DNA of 64,000 nt from Aphrophora alni (GCA_963513935.1 OY740768.1:46905142-46969141), one strand, 5' to 3'; positions 27,656-40,869 are shown, counted from the first letter of the stretch. A program made the numbers and translations. Notes: a model not told the origin generated them from the sequence alone.

Positions 27656-28505
27656 TTAGACATGACTAATTTAAATATCTGATGTTAAAGGAATAAAATA
27701 TTATACATTTTTTAGTTATTTGATAATTACCGAAATATTTTGCTTACGTCTAATAAACAAGTTTAGCGATCATAACACGTATCAGTGCAGCAAAGTATAC
27801 TTAGTATTAGTATTGTTTTTGTTTTTCAACAAATGTGATATAATATGTTAATTTTAACAATCAACCATTTCAGTAATTTAAAAACACGATTTCAACAGAT
27901 ACCACGTAGTTTGTATTACCAAAACAATCGTATGCGTGTTTTGTAAGTTTCAAAAGGAAACTCCAATCATCATTTCCAACGGTTAAGTTTATATTTTGAT
28001 AGTTTGGTATAAGTTTAATAAACTGCTTATAATATTTATTTGAAGGATTTTGGAAATTATGGTAAAAGTTTTTAAAGGTGTTTATGTTAAAAAGTAAAAA
28101 AAAAAGAATTAAAGAATTATTTTTTACTTTAAGCACAAACATATAAAACATTATACAAATTACAAACCCTTGAGGTTTGCTAAAATTGTGGATGTAAAGT
28201 GATCCTATGTCATTGGCACAAGCAATTTATTTGGAATGATTACAAATAGTGAGATGAAATAAATTTAGGTAACTTATTTAACTTATTTCACATACATTGT
28301 CATGTTATATGTTTTTATTTTAAATACGTATAGTAAGCCATTAATTTTAAAACCAGAAACTATATTATTGTTATGTAATTCGTTTATATATGTCATAAAT
28401 TTCCCCTCTAAGACAGGAGGTAATATTATTAGAATTGGATAATATTAAGATCGGGGAAAAGAAGAATGACCGGCTATGAAAATAAAGATTTAGCATCTCT
28501 TATTA

Positions 28506-28523
28506 TAGGGGTTTAAACCCCTA
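28506..28523. repeat. Perfect 18-bp palindrome
   Basis: TAGGGGTTTAAACCCCTA reads the same on both strands and stands out from AT-rich surroundings by its G and C runs. A second GTTTAAAC follows at about 28526. No function can be assigned. Confidence 0.8.
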
Positions 28524-29183
28524 CAGTTTAAACTAAGTCCAAAATGAAGGTAAAAGTTCCAATAAGATTATTTTATAAAGTATGACAATAAAATAAAAAT
28601 GGTAAAGTATTGATAAGTAACAATAATTAAATAACAGTTTATCTTAAATACGATAATGAAATTATTTATAAAGATATTCGAATTGAACAATAAAGGTAAT
28701 AAAATAATGTTAGCTTTTGCAGATACTAGAAGAGTTTTCAGTGAATTTATAAACTTTAATTATTTACCTCCATAATAAAACAAAAAGTAATTTGTGTTGT
28801 AAACTGAAAACTTATTTAATCATACTAAGTCACAGAAGGATTTGTTTTTGTTAAAAGTAGATTAAACCGGAAGAATAGTCAAACCACAACCACTTAAAAC
28901 ATTGCTCACAACTTTAGAAAAGTAAAATTAACTATCTTTTTGGAATTACATAATGACAAATTGAACTAACAGTCGTTTACTTTTATTTTATAAAATATTA
29001 TAAATTGTACTAAAACAATCAAATATTATAGAAATGCTATTTTCTGAAATGCATGAGCATTAGGCTACACTGTATAACTTGTTATAAAGTATTTCATATA
29101 GCAATTTATTATAATTCATCAATATTTTAAATTCGAGGTATTCCAAAACGGTAGTTATTATCAATGCAATTGTTTATGTTCTT

Positions 29184-29185
<2 letters not shown>

Positions 29186-29250
<65 letters not shown>
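29186..29250. repeat. (TA)n microsatellite
   Basis: An uninterrupted TA dinucleotide run of about 65 bp. Confidence 0.97.
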
Positions 29251-29254
<4 letters not shown>

Positions 29255-29771
29255 TTAATTCATTACCAAATATTATGTGTTTCATACGTTTAAAGAAATT
29301 ACATTTAGAACAACATTTAAACTTACTGTTTGACTAATGATCAAGATTATTTACGATGTATTGACTAAGTAGTTATTCAATTTCCATTATATCCAAACAA
29401 CTATAATCTATTCTAGTTTTCTCTATAATAAAGAGCAGAACATTTAGAAAATAAATTAAAATATACATCAAGAATGGTGCCAAAGTAATTGAAAAAGAAA
29501 TTTGTAAAATTGTGTAGAAAATATGGTTAAAAACACTAAAAATTTAATTATGAAATTCTCACTATACAGCTATTATATATATATATCCTAATTATAGCTA
29601 ATTAGTATTGATTCTGTTAATAATAATAAAGAGCTTTTTCTTTAAAGATTAAGCACTATCTTCAACGATTTAAATTCTGGAGTTTATGTTTTGGTTTTAT
29701 TTGATCCTTTTTGACATGACGAATATATTGAATTTATTCTGGTTTTAAAATTATTTGATAAATACTTATTG

Positions 29772-29893
29772 TTTATATAATAACACGATTTAATCAGAAA
29801 TTCGCCATCGTCGTCTATTTAAAAATTATATAAAAAAAATTTTGTATACACAAATGATGTCAAACGTCCGATTAAACTATATAATAATATAAA
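29772..29893. mobile_element. Small MITE-like element, copy 1
   Basis: The ends are imperfect inverted repeats: TTTATATAATA with GATTTAAT at the left, and GATTAAAC with an ATTATAT-rich tail at the right. The inner part aligns with the element at 36692-36803, including TTCGCCATCGT against TTTGCCATCAT and GTCCGATTAAAC in both. There is no coding capacity. Short length, terminal inverted repeats and two dispersed copies fit a miniature inverted-repeat transposable element. The superfamily is unknown. Confidence 0.5.
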
Positions 29894-32800
29894 GTTTGTG
29901 TATTAGGATATAGTGCCAATAATTTTCCACTTTTAAGAAGCTGAACTTGTGATAACTGCAAACGTATCATTCTCATCTTAGTCATATAAATTTGTGTTTT
30001 GATCAGATAAGAAAGTATCTAAATAGAGAAAGATATTGAAATATTTACCGTTATAAGTCAGAATAAAACCTAAATACTGTTTTTAAAAAGTGTTTATTAG
30101 GCAAGAGTTTATTTATTTTTGATCTACAGTAATGCAAATAAGGAAGGTCGATTATATATGAACGTGAAGAAATACAGAAGTAAATACTATTATGCAGACG
30201 AAACACTTTAAACTATTTTATACCGCTTACAATTTCCTAGTTTTTTCTAGTAATTCCACCACTGTATATGTGTTAAATACAAATACATTATATAAACTAT
30301 ATTAATATCTCCATAATTTATTTTCTACCACCTGTTCTGTAATATTACCTTTCCAAACTTTGATCCTAAAAGTTTGTAAAAACATCTGCTACCTCAGTTA
30401 TGTGCGACTTTTTCAATTTATAAATTAAGTTAAACTATTTATTCTTACAAACTGAAAATTCCAGGAAAATAGATTATCTCAAATGCAGAAGGGAAATATA
30501 CAGAGACAACATGCTAAAATATGTATGGTTTCACTATGAGACTCCTAAATAAAGTGTACAATGTAAGGAAAATATATTCTATTAAAATAGAATGCGTTCC
30601 TTTTGATTATTTCTAAGATAGTGTAAATATTTCTTGAGTATCTCAAGACAAGTTAGGTAACATGTCGGTAAAATGAGTTACGATTAACATGACATTCCTT
30701 AATTTAAAATGAATGTTTATGTAGTTTAATTTAAATTCAAACGGTATCCATTTTAGGACGGACAAGATGACAGATGAATATTACAGTAAGATGTACTTCA
30801 TCTGAAAAAGCTTTTAATCCTAATTAAATATATAAACTGAAACAATATATAAACAACGGCTTCGAAATGAAAGATGGTTTTCTAAAATTAAAACTGAAAC
30901 GAGGTGATGATGTATTCCAAGTCAGAATTTCAGGTTATTATTATTGTAAGTAATATATAATTATTATTGTAATTAATATATATTATTGTAAGTCAAGATA
31001 TATACATATTCCAAATTTGTAACGGAGGATCAAGCAAATTTTGTGAACATATTTCTTTTGGATTAGAAATCAAACACCCAAAGTACCACATATTCAATGA
31101 AACAAATTTGTATAATGTATATTTCAGTAGCATAGTTACCATTATCAGAGGTTGAGTATTAAACAATACATTATATTTTTAAAGATTTATAACAAGTATA
31201 GTGTGATGTTACTACTATCGTAAAACCAAATGTTTTTTAAACAGCTGTTTGAATGTGGTTACCAAGTCATGCTTGAAATTATGGTTTTTAACAAGTGAGA
31301 ACATTTAAAGCTTAAATAGAAATTTATTCTATTCATGTATAAACAACATTTGTTTTAGGTTTCGTGTAATCTATACTAATAAATCTGTAGGGGTGTCTAT
31401 GTTTGTCCTCTTAGCTTTTAAAAACTATTAATACGATTTTAACTCACATTGGTAACATTATAGTTTTTATTGAAGACAAGATTTTAACGTTGAGTTTTTT
31501 CGATATCTCAATTAGAAGTTGATTTATGATAAGAAAAAGGTTTACCTATGCATTTTTCCCATGAGAAAATTTCAGCTGTAAAGGTTGATTTGTGATCGCG
31601 GTGATAACAGCAGCTATTGAACCGATCTCAATCTTAGTAAGTTTATAGTAAGAAGGTTTAAGACTTTGTTTCATATTGATATCTTAAAAAGAAACTGAAT
31701 TAAATATAAATCTCTAATTGCGCAGTAAATAAAATACGAATTAGACAGCAACTACTTGGTGATTCTGTTTTTGAATAAACCTAATACGTGCTAAAGAATA
31801 ATTTCATCTCTAAAATTCAGTAAAGTAGTATCAGGAGTTTTGATACTATAGTATCAGGAGAATCTTCTTCCCTATTTTAGACTGAGCTTATTTTAAATTT
31901 TATACTAATAAATATGTATTCCTGTTTTTATTGTTGTTAATACTCACTTGTAACAGCTGATTAGGTCCATCAGCCTTATAGTACAATACAGGCATTTTGT
32001 CTAGCCTGTATATTTGTGTGAAACATTTTACTTATGACGATGATTAGTTACATCAGATGTAATTAAACATAAATATAGGTTAGCCTTTGCGAAACCAGTG
32101 CGAAACATTTAGGAAAGTGTTTTAAACTTTTTTATTTCTAGATATAATAATACGGATATTAAAAAAAGCTCTCAATCCTCTAGCATTCAGCGATACCTAT
32201 TTGTTTTTATGGTGTCGAAAAACCACACCCACCAATGTCAAGTGAATTGGGATTAACAGTGAATCTATATTGACCATGATTAAAAAACATTACCCCCGGG
32301 ACGGATTAGTCATCTCGTCGTCTTAAACCAGATGAGAGTACAAGCAATCCGTATTTAAATTTCAGAATCTCAAGCATCTTGGATAATTAAAATTATTAGG
32401 GTTCTAAAATGGTTCCTGTCAATACAATACGACCCTGATCTCGCCACGAAACATCTTTAAAAAGAATAATTGTAATGCAATAAAGCAAGAACAATTTATA
32501 AATATGGGTCAACTCTGGAGATCATGGATAAAAGATAAGAAAATTAGCACATTGATGAGTTTTTATGTATTGCAACCAAAAGTATTTGCTTTGGCGTCTT
32601 CGTTCCTGAGCTAGAACTTAAAATATACATTTCAGCATCTACTATATCCAGTATCAATACCACTGCGATATTACAGTATAACAAGATCTGGATCCTAACC
32701 GATTTAATACCTTCTTTGTGGGAACTGGCGAGATAATAGCTTATCATCGCTTTATTATACCAGTGAAATGGAGGAAATAAAGTAAATACGAATTATATTT

Positions 32801-33399
32801 TGGATATCAAGATACAGTTATGTAATGGAGAATTGAAAAAGCTGGTAATATTATATGATCAGTACAATAAATTAAACACTACGGAATATATGGAACCTTT
32901 GATGTTTGCTATGAAAGATCTAGAAGAGAATGCAAAAACAAAAGTTATTTCTTAGATATTAGATGTTAGTGCTAGAGCGCTGAGATACAATAAGAACTAA
33001 ATGATGCTTCTATATAAAAGGCTAAAGAAGTTGTTCTATACAATTGATGAGGGAAGTATGTCAGGAAGTCTTCATATATTTTGAGAACCGTGCTGTTTGG
33101 AGGTGCAAACCTTCCACGACATCATCGTGGTCTATAAGAAATAAATTACTGCCAGAACAGGAATAAAGTAAAGAACATTGTTCTTATTAAATTGGAACTT
33201 TAATATGAAAAATATACGATTACAGATGAACTAATCAATTGGTTTAGGCCTACAGTAAAAATACGATTAATTTTAAAGTACATTAGAATTTGTTTGATAT
33301 TGTAACTTGTAAAAATTACTATTTTTCACACTAATAGATTAAAGATAATATTTGTAATGGAGTTAAGAATTATTCACGCCGTGTAAGCCACAAATATTT
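29894..33399. other. AT-rich sequence with no recognised gene
   Basis: The longest frames are poor. A 55-codon stretch at about 32790-32955 (plus) and the frame 32544-32747 (minus) have no motif I know. A Helitron-like terminus (TCTATACTAATAAATCTGTA) occurs near 31369. A 14-bp palindrome GATACTATAGTATC lies at 31842-31855, beside two copies of TAGTATCAGGAG. Confidence 0.5.
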
Positions 33400-33870
33400 A
33401 AAAAAATTCGGAAAGGCATTTCTCAAATTTTTGCGTTACGTAAGTAAATTCAAATACGAACGCAATATGTTGGTTTGCAGTTTATATCAATTTTTTAAAA
33501 CATAAATTCTCATAAAGAATAACCGTATGTAATGAAAGAAAATGAGGATAATAGAAGAATAGAAGAAAGTTTCTGGGAAATAATAAGTTTGTTATAAACC
33601 ATCGTAACTTTTCAGAAACTAATAGTAAACTTCGGTAACATCAATTAAGTTCAACATATTGGATTGTCTTGCTAGTGAACATAGAAAATACGAACCACTA
33701 GGAAAGAATTTTAAGGAAGGAATTAAATAATTTTTAGAGTAATAATAAATTGATACATAATGAATTTAATTCTACTACAGTATTATATTCCTTAGCAAAT
33801 AAGAACTACTAAAATAAATAAAAACAAAAATTAATTTTACATTGTTTCTTTTTACTATAACTATATAAAT
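33400..33870. repeat. Interspersed repeat family B, copy 1
   Basis: Aligns in direct orientation with about 44340-44760. The best block is TAGTAAACTTCGGTAACATC followed by AATTA, identical in both. It is preceded by TTCTGG and AAATAATAAGTTT, and followed by an ATATTGG/TTGTC segment. A weaker shared block further on is ACATAAT before TTAATT. No coding sense is visible. It is probably part of an old transposon. Confidence 0.6.
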
Positions 33871-35072
33871 AAACGGACATTGTGGAAAACGTAAAACAAG
33901 AGTTAATTTTGCAGATATGTAGATTTTGTATTTAAGTGATTTGAAGTTGGTTTATTAGTTGTTTATAAGTATAACTTTACTCAATTAGACATGATATCCA
34001 CGGATATAGGGTTTGAATTAATTTTTATCATTCGATTTATCATTTGATTAGTTTGGGGATTAATAATATATATGATCCTGGAAAATGTAATAACGTCGTC
34101 TCAAAGCATCTAAAATTTTGCAGCAGGCAATAACTAAATAAAAGAAACAGTTCCATGAATACCAACAAATCATCATTTTGAGACGAATGGATTAAAAGTG
34201 GCTTGAAACGGTTTCTTAACAAGCAAACACATCCAGTGTATAATGAGCACACGCTTTGCATGGACTAAAGAAATAATTCTATGCACATAAAAAGATTATC
34301 GTATCTCATCCACTGATTCAACTGTAACTCTCTTGATTTTGTGAAAACATAAAACCGACAAAGCTGCTATTAATACCCTCTAGTGAAATATTCAAACAGT
34401 TTCAGTAGTTACCTTATTCAGTACTTTGAAAAAAAAAGTTAAGAGGTAGAAACAAAATAAGCGTTGGCTGGAAGTTAAGATACCGGTCTAAAATGTGGTC
34501 CAGAAACTATAAGAAACTCCAACACTGCCAACTTCTAAAACCTTTTATAACCTCAATCCTTTTCAGTTAGTAGAGTACTTCAATAGGATTATTGTATTGG
34601 TAAAAGTTGTAAGCTGCTTTGTTATCAGTTGGAGTGACTTTATTTAAGAACAGTTTAGTTCAGATAAATATAAAATTAATATTTTATAATGTCTTTATGG
34701 AGTACTTGTTTTATTGTTTAAAAGTAATACAGTTTTGTTCCAAATAACTTGGTATTTATCTTAATTACTTATATTTTCTTAAAATAAATCTAGTTAAGTT
34801 TGTGTGAGTTTACCATAAGTATTCGTAAATAATTTTCATTAAACTATGAAATAGTTGTTTCAAAAGGAAATGGTTTTTATCACCTTCAGAATTTTATTAC
34901 AGATTGACTCTAAATTGTATTACTGTTTCAGATTTTCAATTTAAATAATTAAAAAGTCTTTTATTTATTTATTATATTTTTTTAATTTTCTTTTTTTAAT
35001 AAATGAAGTTAGTGATTTCATATCAAGCATAATTCTTTCAAGTGTGTTGAAGTAGATTGACTATCTTCGGCT
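33871..35072. other. AT-rich sequence, nothing recognised
   Basis: One minus-strand open frame (34040-34261) encodes a cysteine- and leucine-rich peptide without a known motif. No other structure was seen. Confidence 0.5.
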
Positions 35073-35432
35073 TTGTCATATAGTCGTCCAACTGAGTTTT
35101 CCTTGATGATCGGTATTTATTTATACCTTCTTATGTATAAACTTAGTGTATATGGAAATGTAACCTTCATAGAAACTGTTGGTGCTGTTCCGAGTCGTGT
35201 AGAATCAGATGAATTATTTGTAGACGACTGCCATGAGACATTGAGAAATGTTTACCAGGAAATGGCTGGACTATTGTTGTGTGTGCGAGTGGAGGTACAC
35301 GAACAAGCTTATATTTTCCATTTTTGCATAAAGGAGCTTATGTCTCTGCTTGTGGCTCTTGGATTCAAGGTAACTAGTTGCGATGGAATAAACGACATGG
35401 GACACTTGAACATATCACCATTAATCTTGTGA
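35073..35432 (+). other. Unassigned 119-codon open frame
   Basis: This is the longest open frame in the AT-rich half that is not a simple repeat. It opens at a TTG; the first ATG is at 35106, giving about 108 codons. The segment 35160-35420 is less AT-rich than its surroundings and reads with mixed, plausible residues (for example VESDELFVDDCHETLRNVYQ). I recognise no domain. AG sits just before the frame and a CAAGGTAACT donor-like site lies inside, so an exon is conceivable. A decayed transposon frame or chance is at least as likely. Confidence 0.2.
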
Positions 35433-35773
35433 GATCTTCGAGGAATTTGTAAAGTCAGTAAAACAGGACACTTTTCATAGGACATGTTGCTACCAGTGGG
35501 TAGGGACTTGACAATGTCCAAGAAATTAACAAACGTTCAACAGAGTGAAGAGAGAACAGACACTTTTTCAGACGTTTCTTTCATCAACAACATAATGAAA
35601 TGCATTTGGAATAATGTTATAACTCAGTTTACTCTATAAGTCCTTCTCTCTTATTTAAGCCTAAGCCTAAAACAACATCATTGTATTAAATTTAATCTTT
35701 TCAAAGTAAATCAGTTGAGAGATTTATGATCTTTCAAACATTTTGGTACGCTAATTCCCTCACCATGTATGGC

Positions 35774-35839
35774 ATGCGCCAAAATAAACAGTACAAACAG
35801 TAAAATCTTACAATTTCAGTACTGTTTATTTTGGCACAT
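35774..35839. repeat. 66-nt hairpin with 21-bp stem
   Basis: The left arm (35774-35794) and right arm (35819-35839) are reverse complements over 21 bases with one mismatch, around a 24-nt loop. The shared core is CCAAAATAAACAGTAC. The size resembles a small-RNA precursor but also a tiny MITE, and expression cannot be judged. Confidence 0.85.
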
Positions 35840-36691
35840 ACTGTATAATCATGGTTACTCTTGGCCTTTAATAGATGATTAATCTGTACTAGTTAAATTC
35901 ATTATAAGCTTATTATAACATTTTCTATTCCATGAACTATAGTTTAGATTTTGTATTGGCAATAAAAAGGAATAATCTTTCAACTATAAATTCTATGCTT
36001 TCCGTTGTCTACTAAGATCCACTCAAACCGTATGTTAACGCCTGTTTAATCTTTCACCTATGAAACGTTGCACTTTGGATAAGAGAACGTTGTAACACGT
36101 ATAATAAGACATTTCATTGTCATGATCACTTCGCCATTGATTCCATCTCTGGCCTTGAGGGCTTGAGCTCTCTGTATTTGAATCTCAGAGTGACATATAT
36201 ATTGAATAGCCTCATCAATGAGAAACTTTTGATAGGTGGTAAATATCTTCATTGTCATTAGGTTAAATTTTAAATCATCCTATAAATATACATCATAGAA
36301 TTCTTTAAATAAAAAGTAAAAAAAAAAAAAAAAATTAATATTAGATTTCATTGTTTTTGACGTCCAGTCTGGTCTTAAGTTATTCTCGAACGTCTTGGCT
36401 ATTGATTGAAGAATAATTTCGATCTGAGGACCCAATTAAAAATATTTTTCAACTAATATTAATAAATCACTAAAGTTAGGGTTTCTATTTATATTTGACG
36501 TGTGACCTACAAACCCCCCTCCTCCATAGAGTGGTCAATAATAAACAATTGTGAAAACGGTCACGGGTTTATTGATTTAACAATAACTATTAAATCATTA
36601 TCAGTAATAGGATATTTCTCACATTTCAATATTATTCTTTTACATCGAGATTTTATAAAATCTCTGCAATGTCAGAAAACAGGTTTTATAA
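35840..36691. other. AT-rich sequence, nothing recognised
   Basis: It contains a poly-A run at about 36316-36334 and short open frames (36058-36258 minus, 36502-36696 plus) with no recognised motif. Confidence 0.5.
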
Positions 36692-36803
36692 CATAATTTA
36701 TTAATATGGTTTAATTGGGGATTTGCCATCATTTATGTACATAAAAACTAATGTATACTCAAATAACGGCAATGTCCGATTAAACCATATTAGTAATATC
36801 ATT
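36692..36803. mobile_element. Small MITE-like element, copy 2
   Basis: The inverted ends are clear: TAATATGGTTTAATTGG at the left and CCGATTAAACCATATTA at the right, about 25 bp each counting ATTTGCC against GGCAATG. The element is a little over 90 bp between the strongest parts of the arms. It aligns with the copy at 29772-29893, which has more eroded ends. It is non-coding. Confidence 0.65.
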
Positions 36804-39073
36804 ATCAAATAACTTTAAAACCAGAACATACATTTATTTATTTTAATGAAGGCTAAATCACATTACTCCATTTTGTTTTTGTGTAATTTAATTAAATGAC
36901 AAAGTAAGAGGTAAATATTTAACTGGTGCTATCTAACCAAGTTAATAATTCATTCAATATAATTCAATTAGCAAAGTTTGCTACTTAGATTAACAAGTTA
37001 AGTAACGTATTCACAGCAAGGAAGTGACTTATATTACTATCCATAAATACTTTATTCGATACGTTGTGATAGTTAATTCTTTAAATGCATTTTACACATT
37101 GACCTCTATTTTTTAACAAACATATTATCAGGTAATTACATTTGGAAAAATAGTTGTTTTTCATGTGACAAAGTTAAATAAACGCGATGTCACTAAAAGA
37201 ACCCCGATCATGACCCATCCTCCTCCCACCATTTAAAACTATTATAAATATCATTTCACTAAAATATGAATATAACAAATAACAGACACTAGATAATAAA
37301 TGTGAATAAACCTGTTTGGAATATTTCGGTTCCTGCTTTCGCCAAAAAAATAAATTACAGATATGATTGAATATAATGTATTTATTTTATCAGCTCATGT
37401 TTTACTGAAATCATATGTATTGAAGTCGTTTGGTAAAATCATTTAACAAATCTTCATAAACACTTAAAAGTTGTCTACTTAACTTATTTGTATAAAAAAG
37501 TACGAAAAAGATAAAAACAATCTATATTTTGTTTTATTAAAAACATTTTCAAACCCAACTGAAGAAAAACAAAAGAGACCATTTAAAAATAGAAAGTGGA
37601 TTTCTATTACAGTTTCCATTTTCTGTTATTTTTAAGGTTTGTACACTTTTAACAGTTTCCTTCAAATTTGACACTGTTCAAATTATAATAATATATGTAT
37701 ATAATCTTTCTGAAATCATAATTGATGTTTTGAAGACCAGTCGTTCTGTAAATTTACATTAACAGGAATTACTTAGAACCTGGAGTTTTGTAAAAAATAA
37801 GTTTAAAAGAAATAATTATGTTTTCAATATAATAGGTTTAACTAATTACCTTTTCACTAAGTTAATTTTTTGAAAATTACTGTATTGGTCTATACTTTAC
37901 TTTAATATTATTCAGTTTCACTAAGTAACTGCGGTTTATATTTAAATTCCAAAAATAAAATAAAAATTATTATTAAAACAAAGTAGGCCTAATTTACTAA
38001 TTTTCTTCATAACTTTTTTTTGGGTATATAAATAATCCACTTTTAAAAACATAAATATGTTTTAAAATCAGAACAAATAAACATTCACAAAATACAAATG
38101 TACATTGCTAAAATATTATTATAAAAATTAATCTTTACCGGTTTAACTTAAAGAAATGCTAAACAGTAATTTACTGAAGGGGTGGTTTTGAGAAAAAGAT
38201 TTTAACAAAATTAATCTTAGAGTCTCGGTTCAATTACTTACTTTTAAAACGAATTATTTTCTTTTTTTCTGAATAGAAAGTTTTTAATTACACCCTATAA
38301 TTATAATTTCTTGACTTTCTTGTTATTAAGGCTTAAAATTACTTCAATTTAATATTGAAACAATAACTCTTCCTTGTTTTCAACATTTAATGAATATGGG
38401 TACCAAAAATTTTTGATTTAATATTAACGAAAAAAGATATCTTGTTACCTAAGTTATTATATTAAGTTCTCAAATTGAAGTTTATAATGATTTAAACATA
38501 ATTAATTATTATAATTATATTATCATATATTCTTTTCATTATTCTTGGTAGTTACATTGAATATAATGGTTTATACTTATATTTTGTCTATTTATAGAAG
38601 AACCGATATAGTACATAATTAAATTCTGTATATTGCGACAACATTGAAACGATAACTAACTAAAAGTAAAATAATTATATAAGCTTGAGCTATACTCGTA
38701 TAACTGCTTAATTTAAAAGTAAATGAAATATACTCCCTGATATAGAAATAGGCTAGGTATTATAGCCTATATTTTTGTAACCATATGTATTATTAATGGA
38801 AATTGCTTGTTGTCTTCATTTTTGTGCAAATATTTTAAAAATAAAATAACTATTTTATATTTGACATAATATTATGTCTGACTTAATTTAATTGCCAAAC
38901 CCTTATGTTGATGTTTGAGTGGATATTGGCAATCATTTTTATCTCTTATTTGTATTTTTTAAAACATTTATTGAAAACAGATTGGTTATTTATTAAAATT
39001 ATATAAATTTAAATAATATAATGTATTTTTCAGATGTTGTAAAATATTTACTAAACTAATGTGTGTTTTAATT
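36804..39073. other. AT-rich sequence, nothing recognised
   Basis: Very AT-rich on both strands, with no open frame of interest, no strong repeat and no RNA-like fold noticed. Confidence 0.55.
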
Positions 39074-39075
39074 AT

Positions 39076-40355
39076 ACTGGGTTTCCATAAAATAATGGTG
39101 CAGTTTTAACTGCCCATAAAACTGTTATGAGACAAATAAAAAATTGTATCATTGCATCCGGTAGGCTCAAACAGTTTTGTTTAAATTCATTAAAACAGCT
39201 GTGTTGATTGTTGTGCTAATTGCTAACCATATTTTTTAAAAATAAACTTCAAGCTAATGTTGTCTTTTCAAGCCTTGTTTCCTGATCAAGAAAATCTAAG
39301 TGTGTAATGTTGTTAAGTGAACTAAAGTCTGTGATTTTAGTGAAGCGGGCATTTAGAAGAACATTTAATAAAGCTCCACCTCACAAAATTAACATTCGGT
39401 GTTGGGGTAAGCAATTCATAGACACTGGTTCAAGTTAAAAAGCAAAGTAGGCTTGGTAGACCACCTGTCTCAAACCAAACAGTAGATTATCTTGTATTAG
39501 AAGTCCCAAAAACTCCCTCCTTCGTCGAAGTCATGAATTAGGAATGCGAGTATGCATACTTCACAAAGTTTTATACCATCGAGTCCATCTCTATGCGTAC
39601 AAAATTCAACTTCTTCAAAAATCATGCCCACAGATACGAATTAAAGTGCAGGATTGGCTAAATTTATGTTCAATCAAATAGCAGAAAACGAATCATTTTT
39701 GAATTATGTTATTTTTTCGGATGAAGCCACGTTTCACATCAATAGATGTGTTAATAAGGCACAACGTACTAATTTGGGAATTTCAAAATCCTCATGAAAT
39801 TTTTGAAAAGGAAACGTTTAATGTCAACGTTTGGTGTGGTCTGTCCAAACAACAAGTGATTGGGCCATTTTTTTTTTCACTGAACAAAATATCAATGGGA
39901 ACATTTACCTGAACATAAAGGAGAACTATTGTTTTTCTCAACTCGACGAAATGAAAAATGTGAATTAGCCTCCACATTATAAAACAGTTATTCAAGATAA
40001 ATGTAAAGTTCCCAAACAGGTGGATTGGCAGAGCTGGCCCTATATCATGGCTTCCAGGAGCCCAGATTTGACTCCGTGTGATTTTTTCTGGGGTATCTCA
40101 AAAATAGTTTATTTCCATGAAATTCGCAATTTGGCTCATCTGAGAGAAACAATCAGTAACAAGAGAAATGTTGTACTACGTGTGGGCTGACATAGACCAT
40201 CGTAGAGCAACAAATAGTGGCCACATTGAAGTGTATTAGTTATGTTTAAACATATTTTTAATGTCAGAATTATAAAAAATAAATGCTTTGTTGTAGTTTT
40301 TCTCGTTATCGTGTTATTTAATAATTAAACTGCACCATTATTTTATGAAACCTGG
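39076..40355 (+). mobile_element. Full-length but dead Tc1/mariner-type DNA transposon
   Basis: The termini are inverted repeats of about 30 bp. Both contain ATAAAATAATGGTGCAGTTT, the left starting CTGGGTTTCC and the right (reverse complement) CCAGGTTTC. A TA dinucleotide lies immediately outside each end (39074-39075 and 40356-40357), the target duplication expected for this superfamily. The length of 1280 bp fits a complete element. The interior carries a frameshifted transposase relic in the plus orientation. Confidence 0.88.
39340..40230 (+). pseudogene. Transposase relic of the mariner-type element
   Basis: Translation across frames gives an N-terminal helix-turn-helix-like stretch (FNKAPPHKINIRCWGKQF, then DTGSS) common to an arthropod transposase family. 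Next come SPKNSLLRRSHELGM and SDEATFHIN, with the first catalytic Asp at 39720-39722, then PPHYKT. RSPDLTPCDFFWG ends the series, with the last acidic residue at 40080-40082. The middle catalytic Asp expected just before PPH is missing and a stop codon lies there. Several other stops and frameshifts are present. The protein would normally cut and join DNA at the TIRs. This copy cannot. Confidence 0.82.
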
Positions 40356-40869
40356 TATTATGGAAATTATCTTAAATACAATATCTATAAAATTATATAG
40401 ATTCTTCCATACATTTAAATAAATACATTTTTACTGTCGTTTATGAAATAAACCTATACTGACATTACTAACTATATTCGATATAGACATTATTATAGGC
40501 TCCTTAATAACTGAAGCATTGATTTCTATAGAAAAAGAAATAGATCAATATAATACTAAATAAGAAAATAGCATTTCATAACACAAAATAGAATAAAGTT
40601 TGAAGACAATGTTATCTGTCTAGATTTACATTAGCTTTCATTCCGCTGTTGTATTCTTGTGTCGCCTGTATAACTTTGTTTAGCAAGCATAATGGAAAAC
40701 AGTGTACTTTATCCTTTATAATATGGTTAAAGCACGATTTACATATTGCAGGTGTTTTAGATTCTGAACAATAATGCTCTTTAAAGATTGAACCTAAGTT
40801 TACTTTATGATATATTTATGGTGTGTAAAAAAACACTCTAATAAATATGTGTTAAGCTATCTCTCTCTA

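Noticed and set aside
39706..39995. Two small genes in opposite directions
   Set aside because: Both fall inside the transposase relic. The plus frame is its middle part after a frameshift.
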